DNA of 64,000 nucleotides from a virus: positions 45,320 to 109,319 of IMG/VR virus record IMGVR_UViG_3300028837_000518. One strand, given 5' to 3'. The position numbers and the translations under genes are program-made. The notes under the pieces are model-generated. The model saw nothing but the letters and a program-made list of their open reading frames with translations, was not told the origin of the DNA and searched no databases. Numbering within the stretch: the stretch's first letter is position 1; every line of letters begins with the position of its first letter. Shown piece by piece: positions 15,062 to 22,679 of this stretch.

Positions 15062-15616
15062 ATGCAAACTGACAAGAACAACAAAGATTGTCCAGCCACA
15101 CTCGGAGAGTATCGGCGTCTTTGCATAGCCTTATCACCATATCGCGAGAATTGTGAGGCAGTCGCCCTTCTCGACCGCAAGATTGCAAATTCCCCAATCG
15201 GTGCTGACGACTTAGTGATAGCGCCAGACAGTCAGATGAGAATACTGCTTATGCCTATGTTGACACGCGAGCATTGCTCACAGCCTACCGAGACTTCGGC
15301 GTCAGAGGTAGGTTCTTGTCCCAAGTGCGGATACAAGGGCCTAACTAAAAAAGGGGGAGTTCTTACGCAACGGCTGGGAGAATTTGGTGACGGACGAATA
15401 AAGCAGTGCCCCACTTGCGACGCTTGGCTCTTCATTGGTCCAAGTGGTACTGTAGAAGAGAGCAATGCCGGAGTATGTATTGGCGGTATGTTACGTGGCG
15501 AGCAAGCACTGTACTCGTTAGATAGCGGGCTAAACCGAGTTGATGCTCACATTGAGGAACTTAGCACTAATCGTGATGTTGTCAGACGGGAGATAGAAAG
15601 GCGTGGCATAGCATAA
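15062..15616 (+). CDS. zinc-ribbon protein, 184 aa
   Basis: The N-terminal half is helical (LGEYRRLCIALSPYRENC). The middle carries CPKCGYKGLTKKGG...CPTCDAW, a zinc ribbon. The C-terminus is a helix rich in charges (RVDAHIEELSTNRDVVRREI). ATG 15062 is 8 nt after AGGAG. Function unknown. Confidence 0.72.
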   Translation: MQTDKNNKDCPATLGEYRRLCIALSPYRENCEAVALLDRKIANSPIGADDLVIAPDSQMRILLMPMLTREHCSQPTETSASEVGSCPKCGYKGLTKKGGVLTQRLGEFGDGRIKQCPTCDAWLFIGPSGTVEESNAGVCIGGMLRGEQALYSLDSGLNRVDAHIEELSTNRDVVRREIERRGIA

Positions 15617-15915
15617 TGCACAAGAAACCTCGTCGCTGGGCGGTTCGTACAGTTAAGAATGGACGAGTTCTAATCTTCGGCTACTGGTATAGGCCATCCA
15701 ATACTCATCTAAAGTATGATGGTAGGTTTGAAAACTGGCGACTAATCTTTGGTCTATACGCAAGGTATGATGAGGATGGCTGGTGTGGTTACGAACCTTT
15801 TGTCTACCTCTGGGGAACTGAACACCGGTTCCGTGAACGAAATCCTCATGCTGTAGACACTACCGCTGTAAATGGAACGCTACCATGGAGTTTCTGGAGA
15901 CGTGATGATAACTAA
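15616..15915 (+). CDS. aromatic-rich uncharacterised protein, 99 aa
   Basis: ATG overlaps the preceding TAA. The product is basic and Trp/Tyr-rich (GYWYRPSNTHLKYDGRF, LWGTEHRFRERNPH, LPWSFWRR). It resembles small environmental phage proteins of unknown function. It overlaps the SLOG gene by 11 nt. Confidence 0.65.
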   Translation: MHKKPRRWAVRTVKNGRVLIFGYWYRPSNTHLKYDGRFENWRLIFGLYARYDEDGWCGYEPFVYLWGTEHRFRERNPHAVDTTAVNGTLPWSFWRRDDN

Positions 15916-16318
15916 ACGTATCGGCTTTACTGGTACACGTCAAGGTATGACGGCACGGCAAAAGGCAGAACTTACACTCATCTTGTCTGAGGTTGAAGGC
16001 GGCCACAGCGAGCACCAATTTATTCACGGCGACTGTATTGGTGCCGATGCGCGAGCACATAATATTGCCCTAGCATTAGGTTATCATATAGTGATATATC
16101 CCTGTACTATTCATAAGCAACGCGCTTACTGTCAGGATGCGGACAAAGTTCACCGCCCTCAAAACCCTCTTGCTCGGAATAGAGACATTGTAAATGCGGC
16201 ACAACAACTTATAGCCGCTCCCGGCATGGTATATGAGGTTGTTCGCTCTGGAACATGGTACACGGTTCGGTACGCTCGGCGAGTTGGCGTGCCAATGACT
16301 ATTCTAAAACCATGGTAA
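15905..16318 (+). CDS. SLOG (DprA/LOG-like) Rossmann protein
   Basis: RIGFTGTRQGMTARQ, then FIHGDCIGADARAHNIA, and a late YEVVRSGTWYTVRYAR show the SLOG fold, which binds nucleotides or nucleotide-derived signals. The GADARAH helix is typical of DprA/LOG proteins. At 137 aa it is a stand-alone domain. In phages such proteins may sense or hydrolyse host signalling nucleotides; the ligand cannot be told from sequence. Confidence 0.8.
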   Translation: MITKRIGFTGTRQGMTARQKAELTLILSEVEGGHSEHQFIHGDCIGADARAHNIALALGYHIVIYPCTIHKQRAYCQDADKVHRPQNPLARNRDIVNAAQQLIAAPGMVYEVVRSGTWYTVRYARRVGVPMTILKPW

Positions 16319-16397
16319 CGTGTCATTTATAATTATAGTTGTGTTAATAGTTATAATAGTAGTTATCTTTCACGATGAAGAACTCTAACTGTGCTAT
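16319..16397 (+). other. AT-rich gap ahead of tRNA-Trp
   Basis: This short gap holds TATAAT at 16352-16357 and TGTGCTATAC just before the tRNA. Either could be a -10 element, but no good -35 is visible. Confidence 0.25.
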
Positions 16398-16471
16398 ACG
16401 GCGGTAGCTTAACAGGCTAGAGCAACGATCTCCAAAATCGTAAGGTGTAGGTTCAACCCCTACCCGCCGTG
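16398..16471 (+). tRNA. tRNA-Trp (anticodon CCA)
   Basis: Acceptor ACGGCGG/CCGCCGT, U8 A9, D arm GCTT...GAGC, anticodon stem ACGAT/ATCGT around CTCCAAA, T arm GTAGG-TTCAACC-CCTAC, discriminator G as expected for tRNA-Trp. The anticodon CCA reads UGG only by normal pairing. Confidence 0.9.
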
Positions 16472-16486
16472 TATAGGAGGAAAAGA

Positions 16487-16675
16487 ATGAGTCGCTTTAT
16501 AGTTGCAGTATCGGATAATGATGTTGAGAACTTGCTAGACGAGTGTATAGAGCAAGATATAATTGGTGGGTCCAGGTTCGCGCAAATGACCTACGAGCAG
16601 GGTGTTGATGCGGCCTTGCGTTGGGTTATAGGGCTTGCTGATGAGCACCCTCTACACCCTCTATCAAACACGTAG
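16487..16675 (+). CDS. small acidic protein, paralogue of 6155
   Basis: VSDNDVENLLDECIEQ and MTYEQGVDAALRWVIGLADEHPL align with the gene at 6155. AGGAGG lies upstream of ATG 16487. Function unknown. Confidence 0.75.
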   Translation: MSRFIVAVSDNDVENLLDECIEQDIIGGSRFAQMTYEQGVDAALRWVIGLADEHPLHPLSNT

Positions 16676-16682
16676 GTAGCAA

Positions 16683-16832
16683 GCTCGGGTAGCTGGTGCT
16701 ACTGTAGCTCACTTTCTCAGTCGGCTTCATTAAAGTACGACGACTTAACGAGACACGGGGGGATGTGAGACCGTAAAATGGCACCAAGCGTCGTGAACAG
16801 GTGTCAAGCTGGTTCGATTCCGGCCCCGGGCT
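16683..16832 (+). ncRNA. tRNA-like RNA with expanded middle, 150 nt
   Basis: Acceptor-like stem GCTCGGG/CCCGGGC, U8 A9 and T arm GCTGG-TTCGATT-CCGGC are canonical. The central 90 nt contain no clear anticodon arm. They show CTCAC/GTGAG pairing, a GTCG...CGAC hairpin, and crossing helices (CGACG with CGTCG, GACAC with GTGTC) that would make a pseudoknot. The arrangement recalls tmRNA-like or intron-bearing tRNA genes but has no tag ORF. Function unknown. Confidence 0.5.
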
Positions 16833-16853
16833 ATAGCATAAAGGAGGAGTGAT

Positions 16854-17261
16854 GTGGCAGAACTACTTATCAACACTGATGAGGTTAGTGCAGCATTTCT
16901 TGACTGTCTTTACAGTATGGAAGAAACAGGTAATTATATGCCGGCCGATGCTGTTGTCGTGAAGGGAATCTTAGGTAAATATGGGTTTCATCCTGCTCGC
17001 TTAGAGGCGAATCGTGCGCGAGTTGCAGAATGGTTAGTTACTCTTCCCAATGCCTTTCGATCAAGTGCAAGCGATGGGTGGGGTTGGACTTTTCTAAAAG
17101 CCTGTTATCAAGAGAATGGTGTACAGTGGACGAGCTTTCACCGCCACATGGAGCAACTCTTTTGCCTCGGGCTTGGCCTCGGCCCAGTTCGCTCTACTAT
17201 AGAACGCCGATACTGGCCTTATCTCGCCGGCGGAATGCCATACTATGTGATTAATCTATAA
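16854..17261 (+). CDS. uncharacterised phage/plasmid-type protein
   Basis: 135 aa, mostly helical (EVSAAFLDCLYSMEETG, EANRARVAEWLVTLP). The start is GTG 16854 after GGAGGAG. Not recognised with confidence. Its TAA overlaps the next ATG. Confidence 0.7.
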   Translation: MAELLINTDEVSAAFLDCLYSMEETGNYMPADAVVVKGILGKYGFHPARLEANRARVAEWLVTLPNAFRSSASDGWGWTFLKACYQENGVQWTSFHRHMEQLFCLGLGLGPVRSTIERRYWPYLAGGMPYYVINL

Positions 17262-17443
17262 TGATTAAGTTTATACGGTTTAGAACTACGCGACTATTTA
17301 CCATCGGCGTCACCTGGTATAAGCGCGCAAACTATTGGGATAAAGGGAATCTAACTTTAGCCCTTGGGCACTTACGACTGGGTATTCAATATGGTCACAC
17401 CTTTTTCCCCACTTTCCCTTGGGGGTTTGACCACTTTAGATAA
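17261..17443 (+). CDS. small basic protein, 60 aa
   Basis: ATG overlaps the preceding TAA. The product is basic and aromatic (RFRTTRLFTIGVTWYKRANYW). No family recognised. Confidence 0.5.
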   Translation: MIKFIRFRTTRLFTIGVTWYKRANYWDKGNLTLALGHLRLGIQYGHTFFPTFPWGFDHFR

Positions 17444-17454
17444 GGAGATAGAGT

Positions 17455-18045
17455 GTGAAGGTTACGCTTCTTCATATTACTGCAAATGCTACAGAGTTAA
17501 TTGAGGATGCCGGACGAACAGCATGGGCATCATCCGGCCGAAAATCCGAGGGAAGTGATAGTGTCTTTATAGGAAGGCTGATACATCTGGGGCATCTTAG
17601 TGTTTTGGAACATGCAACAGCCACGTTTAGAATTGAGGATATCTCACGAGCATGTTCGCATCAAGTCGTCCGTCATAGACTTTGTTCATGCACTCAGCGT
17701 TCACAACGATATGTTAACGAGCAGTCATTTGAATATGTTATGCCCGCGAGTATAGCATCTCATCTGACGGCCTGTACTAGTTTTACACGGGCAATGAATT
17801 ATGCGAGGATGATGTATCGCGAACTACGTCGTATGGGGATTCCCAAGGAGGACGCTCGATTTGTTTTACCAAATGCAACACGTACTGAGATTGTAATAAC
17901 TGCCAACCTTCGACAGTGGCGACACATGATTGAGCTACGAACCAGCAAACACGCACAGTGGGAGATTAGAGAAGTTATGATGGCAGTGTTGCGGATACTA
18001 AAAGATGAAGTTCCTGCTGTCTTTCTTGACTTTGGAATAGTGTAG
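17455..18045 (+). CDS. thyX: flavin-dependent thymidylate synthase ThyX
   Basis: It converts dUMP to dTMP using methylene-tetrahydrofolate, FAD and NADPH. The ThyX signature RHRxxSxxxxSxR is present as RHRLCSCTQRSQR near residues 73-85. The segments LGHLSVLEHATATFRI and VLPNATRTEIVITANLRQW are also typical. The length of 196 aa is normal to slightly short. GTG start after AAGGAG. It supplies dTTP for phage replication together with the RNR at 40285. Confidence 0.95.
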   Translation: MKVTLLHITANATELIEDAGRTAWASSGRKSEGSDSVFIGRLIHLGHLSVLEHATATFRIEDISRACSHQVVRHRLCSCTQRSQRYVNEQSFEYVMPASIASHLTACTSFTRAMNYARMMYRELRRMGIPKEDARFVLPNATRTEIVITANLRQWRHMIELRTSKHAQWEIREVMMAVLRILKDEVPAVFLDFGIV

Positions 18046-18070
18046 CCATCGCGGGAGGATTTCTACCAAA

Positions 18071-18313
18071 ATGACAACAGTAATAACACGCAGAGAGCTT
18101 GAAGTGATAATGGCAGAATCAGATTCATACTCTATTGGGGAACGCGCTACTTGGATGGAATCTCTCATTCATACAGTATCAGTACTGTATGAACAGCTGA
18201 AAAAACTAGAGTGGTCTAGCCAGACAGGTTTCATATATTTTTGCCCTGTATGCAACCGCTTACCTTCCTCTGGACACAGTAAACATTGCGGACTAGGAAA
18301 GCTGCTGGCGTGA
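18071..18313 (+). CDS. small protein with CxxC...HxxxC-GKL signature
   Basis: The N-terminus is helical; the C-terminus FCPVCNRLPSSGHSKHCGLGKLL shares the metal-binding signature seen at 9930 and 10990. 80 aa. Function unknown. Confidence 0.7.
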   Translation: MTTVITRRELEVIMAESDSYSIGERATWMESLIHTVSVLYEQLKKLEWSSQTGFIYFCPVCNRLPSSGHSKHCGLGKLLA

Positions 18314-18652
18314 ATGGGTAGAACATTAAATACCTTTAAGGAATACCTGCAGTGCTGTCGTTGCGAGGAACGTGCAGGGGCGCACGCCAGAGCTTTGCGC
18401 GAGAACTCTTGGCGGACTGACCGAGCAGTAGAGTGGGTGTGCTATACAATACGAATACCACATCTCATCTCTATATGGGCAGAGAACGAATTGGATGCTC
18501 GTTATAGAGTTTTGCAACAGCTAATGGATGATGGCCGGTGGTGGGCATACTGGGTCTGTACGCGAAAAGGATATGGAGTGAGTAGAGTGGGTTGTCCTAA
18601 AGACAACATATGGCTACCTATAGATTGGTGTTATGTTTTTAGATCGGAGTAA
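18314..18652 (+). CDS. uncharacterised protein, 112 aa
   Basis: It contains QCCRCEERAGAH near the N-terminus and an aromatic C-terminus. A helix (ENELDARYRVLQQLMDDGRW) could be the core. ATG directly after the previous TGA. Not recognised. Confidence 0.65.
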   Translation: MGRTLNTFKEYLQCCRCEERAGAHARALRENSWRTDRAVEWVCYTIRIPHLISIWAENELDARYRVLQQLMDDGRWWAYWVCTRKGYGVSRVGCPKDNIWLPIDWCYVFRSE

Positions 18653-18685
18653 AAAATAACGCGACTTCGCACAGCAGCACGGTTG

Positions 18686-18880
18686 ATGCGTGAACTGAAT
18701 AATAATAGTCATGGTGATACGTGGGAATGGGGCTATGCGCCAGTACCTTATTCACCTGTTCATTACATAGAACATTGTAACCGTGATGGTATTTTCCTGG
18801 AAGTCTTTGAGTCGCCAGAGGAACATCCTGCGAAGTGTATAATGGATGCGTGGCAGAGTGTATTTGGTGGAAGAGCATGA
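18686..18880 (+). CDS. ABA-sandwich-like small protein, start uncertain
   Basis: The end SPEEHPAKCIMDAWQSVFGG matches the C-terminal motif of the ABA-sandwich-like genes at 6706 and 7148. The frame stays open upstream to the previous TAA (TRLRTAARLMREL). No ATG or ribosome-binding site is found there, so the true start may be non-standard. It overlaps the next gene. Confidence 0.55.
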   Translation: MRELNNNSHGDTWEWGYAPVPYSPVHYIEHCNRDGIFLEVFESPEEHPAKCIMDAWQSVFGGRA

Positions 18881-19218
18881 CAGATCATCTTGTTGAGTTC
18901 CGTTGTACAGCTTGTGGCCGCATTCAGGAAGGGTATAATAATCTTCGTCTATGCCTCTATTGCAGCGGTGGTATACTTGTGCGCTGGCCATTATCAAAAG
19001 ATACTTTGATACAGTGGTTTGGCGGTATAGCCATGATACGAAGTTGGTTAAGAGAAGCTGCCGGCGAAGAGTTAGTAAGACGAAGTTTAAGAGACCGCAT
19101 TACTGATATATTCCGACCATGGTTCATACGACAGCAAGGCCAGGTACTTTTCCCTAAGTGTGAACTGGATAATATTGTAAGTGACATCTTAATAATTATA
19201 GGGAGTGAAAATAACTAA
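18877..19218 (+). CDS. zinc-ribbon protein, 113 aa
   Basis: FRCTACGRIQEGYNNLRLCLYC is an N-terminal zinc ribbon. The rest is helical (WFGGIAMIRSWLREAAGEEL). ATG overlaps the preceding TGA. Function unknown. Confidence 0.7.
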   Translation: MTDHLVEFRCTACGRIQEGYNNLRLCLYCSGGILVRWPLSKDTLIQWFGGIAMIRSWLREAAGEELVRRSLRDRITDIFRPWFIRQQGQVLFPKCELDNIVSDILIIIGSENN

Positions 19219-19232
19219 AGGGAGAATGTCAA

Positions 19233-19901
19233 ATGAAATACCATAAGATAAAGACAGTGTATAAGCGAAACCCAGATGACAAGTACCGCACTCTTATCGA
19301 GGGCGTATATAGTACGGAGACGCTAGAGTATTTGGCCGACAACAGATGGGAATGGACAGAGAAAGTTGATGGAACAAACATTCGAGTAGTGTGGGATGGA
19401 AAACTGGCGCGGTTTGCGGGACGAACAGATAAGGCGCAATTATACGCACCTCTCGTTAGTCGTTTACAGGATTTGTTTACAGCAGAGAAGTTAGGTATAT
19501 TCGGTGCTGGCGATATACCTGCTGTCTTTCATCTCTTTGGCGAGGGATATGGGGCTAGAATACAGAATGGTGGCGGTAATTACATTCCAGATGGCGTGGA
19601 CTTTATACTCTTCGACGTGCTAGTTACACCTAGTCCAGGTGTACCGGGCACTGTCCTCTGGTTAAGTCGCTTTAACATTGAGAATATAGCAGAGAAGCTG
19701 GGCATTCAAGCTGTTCCTATAGTGGGGCGCGGCACACTATCAGAGGCTATAAATCTTGCACGAACAGGGTTTGAATCACTTATTGCAGCCACATCAACCA
19801 TAGCTGAAGGATTAGTAATGCGTCCAGCCGTAGAGTTAATTGATCGTCGCGGAGACAGGGTTATGTGCAAGATTAAGCACAAGGACTTTCCTGTGGAATG
19901 A
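19233..19901 (+). CDS. RNA ligase, Rnl2-like family
   Basis: An ATP-dependent nucleotidyltransferase of the RNA_ligase (Rnl2-type) family. Motif I is EKVDGTNIRVVW (lysine nucleophile near residue 47), motif III lies in VDFILFDVLV, motif IV is AEGLVMRP and motif V is VMCKIKHKDF. The 222 aa cover the catalytic domain without a large C-terminal domain. It seals nicked RNA, for example cleaved tRNAs. A second, unrelated ligase follows at 22680. Confidence 0.88.
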   Translation: MKYHKIKTVYKRNPDDKYRTLIEGVYSTETLEYLADNRWEWTEKVDGTNIRVVWDGKLARFAGRTDKAQLYAPLVSRLQDLFTAEKLGIFGAGDIPAVFHLFGEGYGARIQNGGGNYIPDGVDFILFDVLVTPSPGVPGTVLWLSRFNIENIAEKLGIQAVPIVGRGTLSEAINLARTGFESLIAATSTIAEGLVMRPAVELIDRRGDRVMCKIKHKDFPVE

Positions 19902-20671
19902 GCACAAGTCATAGAAACATTTTCTGCGAGGATTGCCTAGAGACTATGGAGCGACTAAGTGATGGTGAAGTTAATTGCATTGTTACTAGCCCTCCGTACT
20001 GGAACACTAAGCCCTATTCACATTGGCCAACTTATGCAGAGTACATGCAAGACGTAAGTTTATGGCTAAGTGGTTTGTTTCGTGTCCTTGAGCCTGGCCG
20101 TCACTGCTTCTGGGTTATCCCCGACAAACTACCCTATCCGCCTAAGGTGAGTGGGGTGAAGGAGCGACTATATCTTTCCATCTATGCTGACACTGAACGT
20201 ACTGCGGCTGAGGCTGGGTTCGTTTGCAAGTATCCTATTGTGTGGAAGAAGCCGCACGGAACACAAAAAATGTTCGGGTCATATCCTTTCCCACCTACCG
20301 TAATCCATACTCCTATGACTGAGCGAATCTGTATATGGAGAAAACCAGGAAAGTATATTAGAAGGTCAGGGGAAGTCAAGGAATCAAGCCGTTTTACCAA
20401 GGAACAATGGGTAGCTTGGGCACAGGATGTATGGGAAATAAGGCCGACAAGTCGAAAAGATCATCCCGCTCCCTTTCCCGAGGAACTAGTGGTAAGGATT
20501 CTCACCCTATGGTCTTTTAGAGGAGATTTAATTTATGATCCCTTTATTGGTTCTGGTACTACTGCTGTAGTGGCAACTAGAATGGGTCGCAAGTTTATCG
20601 GCAGTGATATTCACCAAGAGTATATTGACGCGGCGAAGAATAGGTTGACTTTTACACCTAACATGGTATAG
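19898..20671 (+). CDS. beta-class DNA methyltransferase
   Basis: Catalytic motif IV is TSPPYWNTKPY near residue 31 and the SAM motif DPFIGSGTTAVVA is near residue 210, the order of beta-class enzymes. TSPPY is common in N4-cytosine enzymes, but N6-adenine cannot be excluded. The target region lies between (VWKKPHGTQKMFGSYPFPP). ATG overlaps the ligase stop. Confidence 0.88.
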   Translation: MSTSHRNIFCEDCLETMERLSDGEVNCIVTSPPYWNTKPYSHWPTYAEYMQDVSLWLSGLFRVLEPGRHCFWVIPDKLPYPPKVSGVKERLYLSIYADTERTAAEAGFVCKYPIVWKKPHGTQKMFGSYPFPPTVIHTPMTERICIWRKPGKYIRRSGEVKESSRFTKEQWVAWAQDVWEIRPTSRKDHPAPFPEELVVRILTLWSFRGDLIYDPFIGSGTTAVVATRMGRKFIGSDIHQEYIDAAKNRLTFTPNMV

Positions 20672-20677
20672 AGAAAT

Positions 20678-21070
20678 ATGACTGACACAGAATATATCAA
20701 GCGCATGAAAGAGTGTGCTATTCGGGCATACATGAAGTCATGCAATATGCTTCTCGCCCAAGACCCAACGGGCGAAACTTTCTTGGCGAAACGCAGTAGG
20801 CTTTACAGACGAGAGCAAAACGCAATCAAACGGGGGGTTATGCCCTTTGTGGAATTGCAAGACAGTCGCACAAAGAGATGGAAAGTTTATTCTGTACTAG
20901 GAATGGATGCGACTATAGGTGTAGAAGCTCGCAAGAATCGGTGTGGGTACAATGATTGGGACGTTCGGCTTGCGGAAAAGCGGTTAGCTACAGGTTTTTC
21001 GGAAGGCCATTGGACGGGTGTAGCCGATGCCTTGATTGCCTACTGGAAATTTGTGTCCGACAACGCGTGA
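20678..21070 (+). CDS. uncharacterised protein, 130 aa
   Basis: A basic N-terminal helix (MKECAIRAYMKSCNMLLAQ) and a central strand region. No motif recognised. It lies between the methyltransferase and the three-copy paralogue set. Confidence 0.68.
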   Translation: MTDTEYIKRMKECAIRAYMKSCNMLLAQDPTGETFLAKRSRLYRREQNAIKRGVMPFVELQDSRTKRWKVYSVLGMDATIGVEARKNRCGYNDWDVRLAEKRLATGFSEGHWTGVADALIAYWKFVSDNA

Positions 21071-21087
21071 AAGGTTGTCTTGTAACT

Positions 21088-21423
21088 ATGACTAATGATT
21101 GGACTAAAACAGAGTTAGAGAGATTAGTTGATATAGCAATACACAAGCTACATGTATGGATGAACCTACCTGCACAACATACATACAAAACACCTATATC
21201 AATGATACACGGTATCGCCGCAACTGTAGCGCCTAAAGATGCCACAAAGATTCTACGCCTACTAACCAACAACATACAGTTGGTGTTTAAAGATACTGAA
21301 TCATACGTACAGGGCAAATACTCTACAATATATACAATGGGAACTGCTCTACTTCGAGAACATATCTTTGAACTACTTTGGGCAGAGTACTTAAAGATAA
21401 GGGGGACAGAAATAATTGGCTAA
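21088..21423 (+). CDS. tandem paralogue 1 of 3
   Basis: AIHKLHVWMNLPAQH, IHGIAATVAPKDATKILRLLTNNI and LLREHIFELLWAEYL align with the genes at 21423 and 21898. All-helical, about 110 aa. ATG 21088 is chosen because upstream sequence lies within another gene. Function unknown. Confidence 0.75.
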   Translation: MTNDWTKTELERLVDIAIHKLHVWMNLPAQHTYKTPISMIHGIAATVAPKDATKILRLLTNNIQLVFKDTESYVQGKYSTIYTMGTALLREHIFELLWAEYLKIRGTEIIG

Positions 21424-21728
21424 TGCTAGATAAACTAATTGCTAACGCAAAAGAATCTCTGCATTTATGGATGAACAAACCGTTCGTAGAGCAAAGTAGG
21501 GATAACGCACGTCATAGCGCGATACGTCAGATTGCTATAGCAGCGGTAGGAAACAGTGATGTTCTGCATATTGTACTTAATAACCCGCACTTAGCAACAC
21601 GCAGTGCAGCAGAATACATACAACAATCAAGAATGCCAACAGTGTATAATCTAAGTCTTGTGGTGCTTCAAGAGTATATAGAACATTTACTTATGCAGGA
21701 GTATCGAATGAGTGGAGGAATACAATGA
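21423..21728 (+). CDS. tandem paralogue 2 of 3
   Basis: ANAKESLHLWMNKPFV, RQIAIAAVGNSDVLHIVLNN and VVLQEYIEHLLMQEY give the same helical layout as its neighbours. ATG overlaps the previous TAA. Function unknown. Confidence 0.75.
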   Translation: MLDKLIANAKESLHLWMNKPFVEQSRDNARHSAIRQIAIAAVGNSDVLHIVLNNPHLATRSAAEYIQQSRMPTVYNLSLVVLQEYIEHLLMQEYRMSGGIQ

Positions 21729-21901
21729 CAATGCAAGAAAATCTTGATAATCTTTCCTACCTATTGGATGATATTTGGGACTCTGCCAAAGAGGCGCCTT
21801 CCAGTGCCCTAGAAGATACTCTGGATACCCTTAGTAATATCGTTGTTGATGCTGACCGAGCACGACGCATTCTCGTGCAGGTTCGTGAGGAAATGTCATG
21901 A
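21725..21901 (+). CDS. small acidic helical protein, 58 aa
   Basis: ATG overlaps the previous TGA and the stop overlaps the next ATG. The product is one long acidic helix region (NLDNLSYLLDDIWDSAKEA, ADRARRILVQVREEM). It sits between paralogues 2 and 3. Confidence 0.6.
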   Translation: MTMQENLDNLSYLLDDIWDSAKEAPSSALEDTLDTLSNIVVDADRARRILVQVREEMS

Positions 21902-22209
21902 GTGAGAGCCTATCAGTTCTAATTGACGGTGCAAAGGCCGACCTACATACGTGGATGACACTACCCGCGCGATATACTCGTGGCTCCATTCCCTCGCAAG
22001 TAATACACGACATTGCTTGCGCCATAGTGCCGGAGGACAATGACAGGGTTCTACGAATGTTTCTTGGTAATATAGGACTGGCTTCTGAGTCTATACCATG
22101 CGCAGGCGATCCTTCAGTGCATGAGTTAGCAAAATTCGTACTTCAGCACTACATTGAGAAAATACTTTGGACAGAGTACGTAGACGTGGGTTCAGGAGGA
22201 ACACCATGA
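21898..22209 (+). CDS. tandem paralogue 3 of 3
   Basis: DGAKADLHTWMTLPARY, IHDIACAIVPEDNDRVLRMFLGNI and VLQHYIEKILWTEYV match paralogues 1 and 2. The copies have diverged strongly outside these blocks, so the duplication is old. Confidence 0.75.
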   Translation: MSESLSVLIDGAKADLHTWMTLPARYTRGSIPSQVIHDIACAIVPEDNDRVLRMFLGNIGLASESIPCAGDPSVHELAKFVLQHYIEKILWTEYVDVGSGGTP

Positions 22210-22304
22210 CCACTCTTCTTTTAGCCGCAGTCATCGCACTTGGTTTGGGGGCTATCGTTCTTGGAATTCGCCTATTGCAAATATCAGGGAGGAATAGAAC
22301 ATGA
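22206..22304 (+). CDS. membrane peptide, 32 aa
   Basis: ATG overlaps the previous TGA. One hydrophobic helix (LLLAAVIALGLGAIVLGIRL) with a basic tail. Confidence 0.5.
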   Translation: MTTLLLAAVIALGLGAIVLGIRLLQISGRNRT

Positions 22305-22486
22305 CTGACGCATTCATGGACGCTCCGAATTGGGCACAGTGGATTATAGTGGCTTTTGGGCTAATCGGCACTCTAGTTTCAGCTATCCCTGCGGATGGGT
22401 GGGAGTGGTGCATACTGCGGAATGCGACGGCTTTTGCATTGTTTGCTTTTGGTGCCTTACTTTTTTACAACATTTACTTGAGCTAG
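22301..22486 (+). CDS. two-helix membrane protein, 61 aa
   Basis: Two membrane helices (WIIVAFGLIGTLVSAIP and TAFALFAFGALLFYNIYL) separated by a short polar turn. GGGAGG lies upstream. Holin-like in size, but not near the lysis genes. Confidence 0.6.
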   Translation: MTDAFMDAPNWAQWIIVAFGLIGTLVSAIPADGWEWCILRNATAFALFAFGALLFYNIYLS

Positions 22487-22495
22487 GTGGAGGGT

Positions 22496-22678
22496 ATGAT
22501 GGAAGATATAGGTGTGGCGTATTTAGCAGCGGTGATGTTTGCGGGGGTGGTTGCTAGTATAGCAATAATGGTCGATGAAAGACGTGGCACTTTCTCTAGG
22601 TTTTTTGCTATCCTAACAACAATTGCTTGTTACGCGGGAATGTTCCGTTATCTACGCCAGTTCTTCAAGGGAGGGTGA
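22496..22678 (+). CDS. two-helix membrane protein, 60 aa
   Basis: Two membrane helices (VAYLAAVMFAGVVASIAIMV and FFAILTTIACYAGMF) with a basic C-terminus. ATG 22496 is preferred, with GGAGGG just upstream. Confidence 0.55.
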   Translation: MMEDIGVAYLAAVMFAGVVASIAIMVDERRGTFSRFFAILTTIACYAGMFRYLRQFFKGG

Positions 22679-22679
22679 G

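Noticed and set aside
16683-16832. tmRNA
   Set aside because: Acceptor and T arm fit, but there is no tag reading frame with stop, and the length of 150 nt is less than half of a normal tmRNA.
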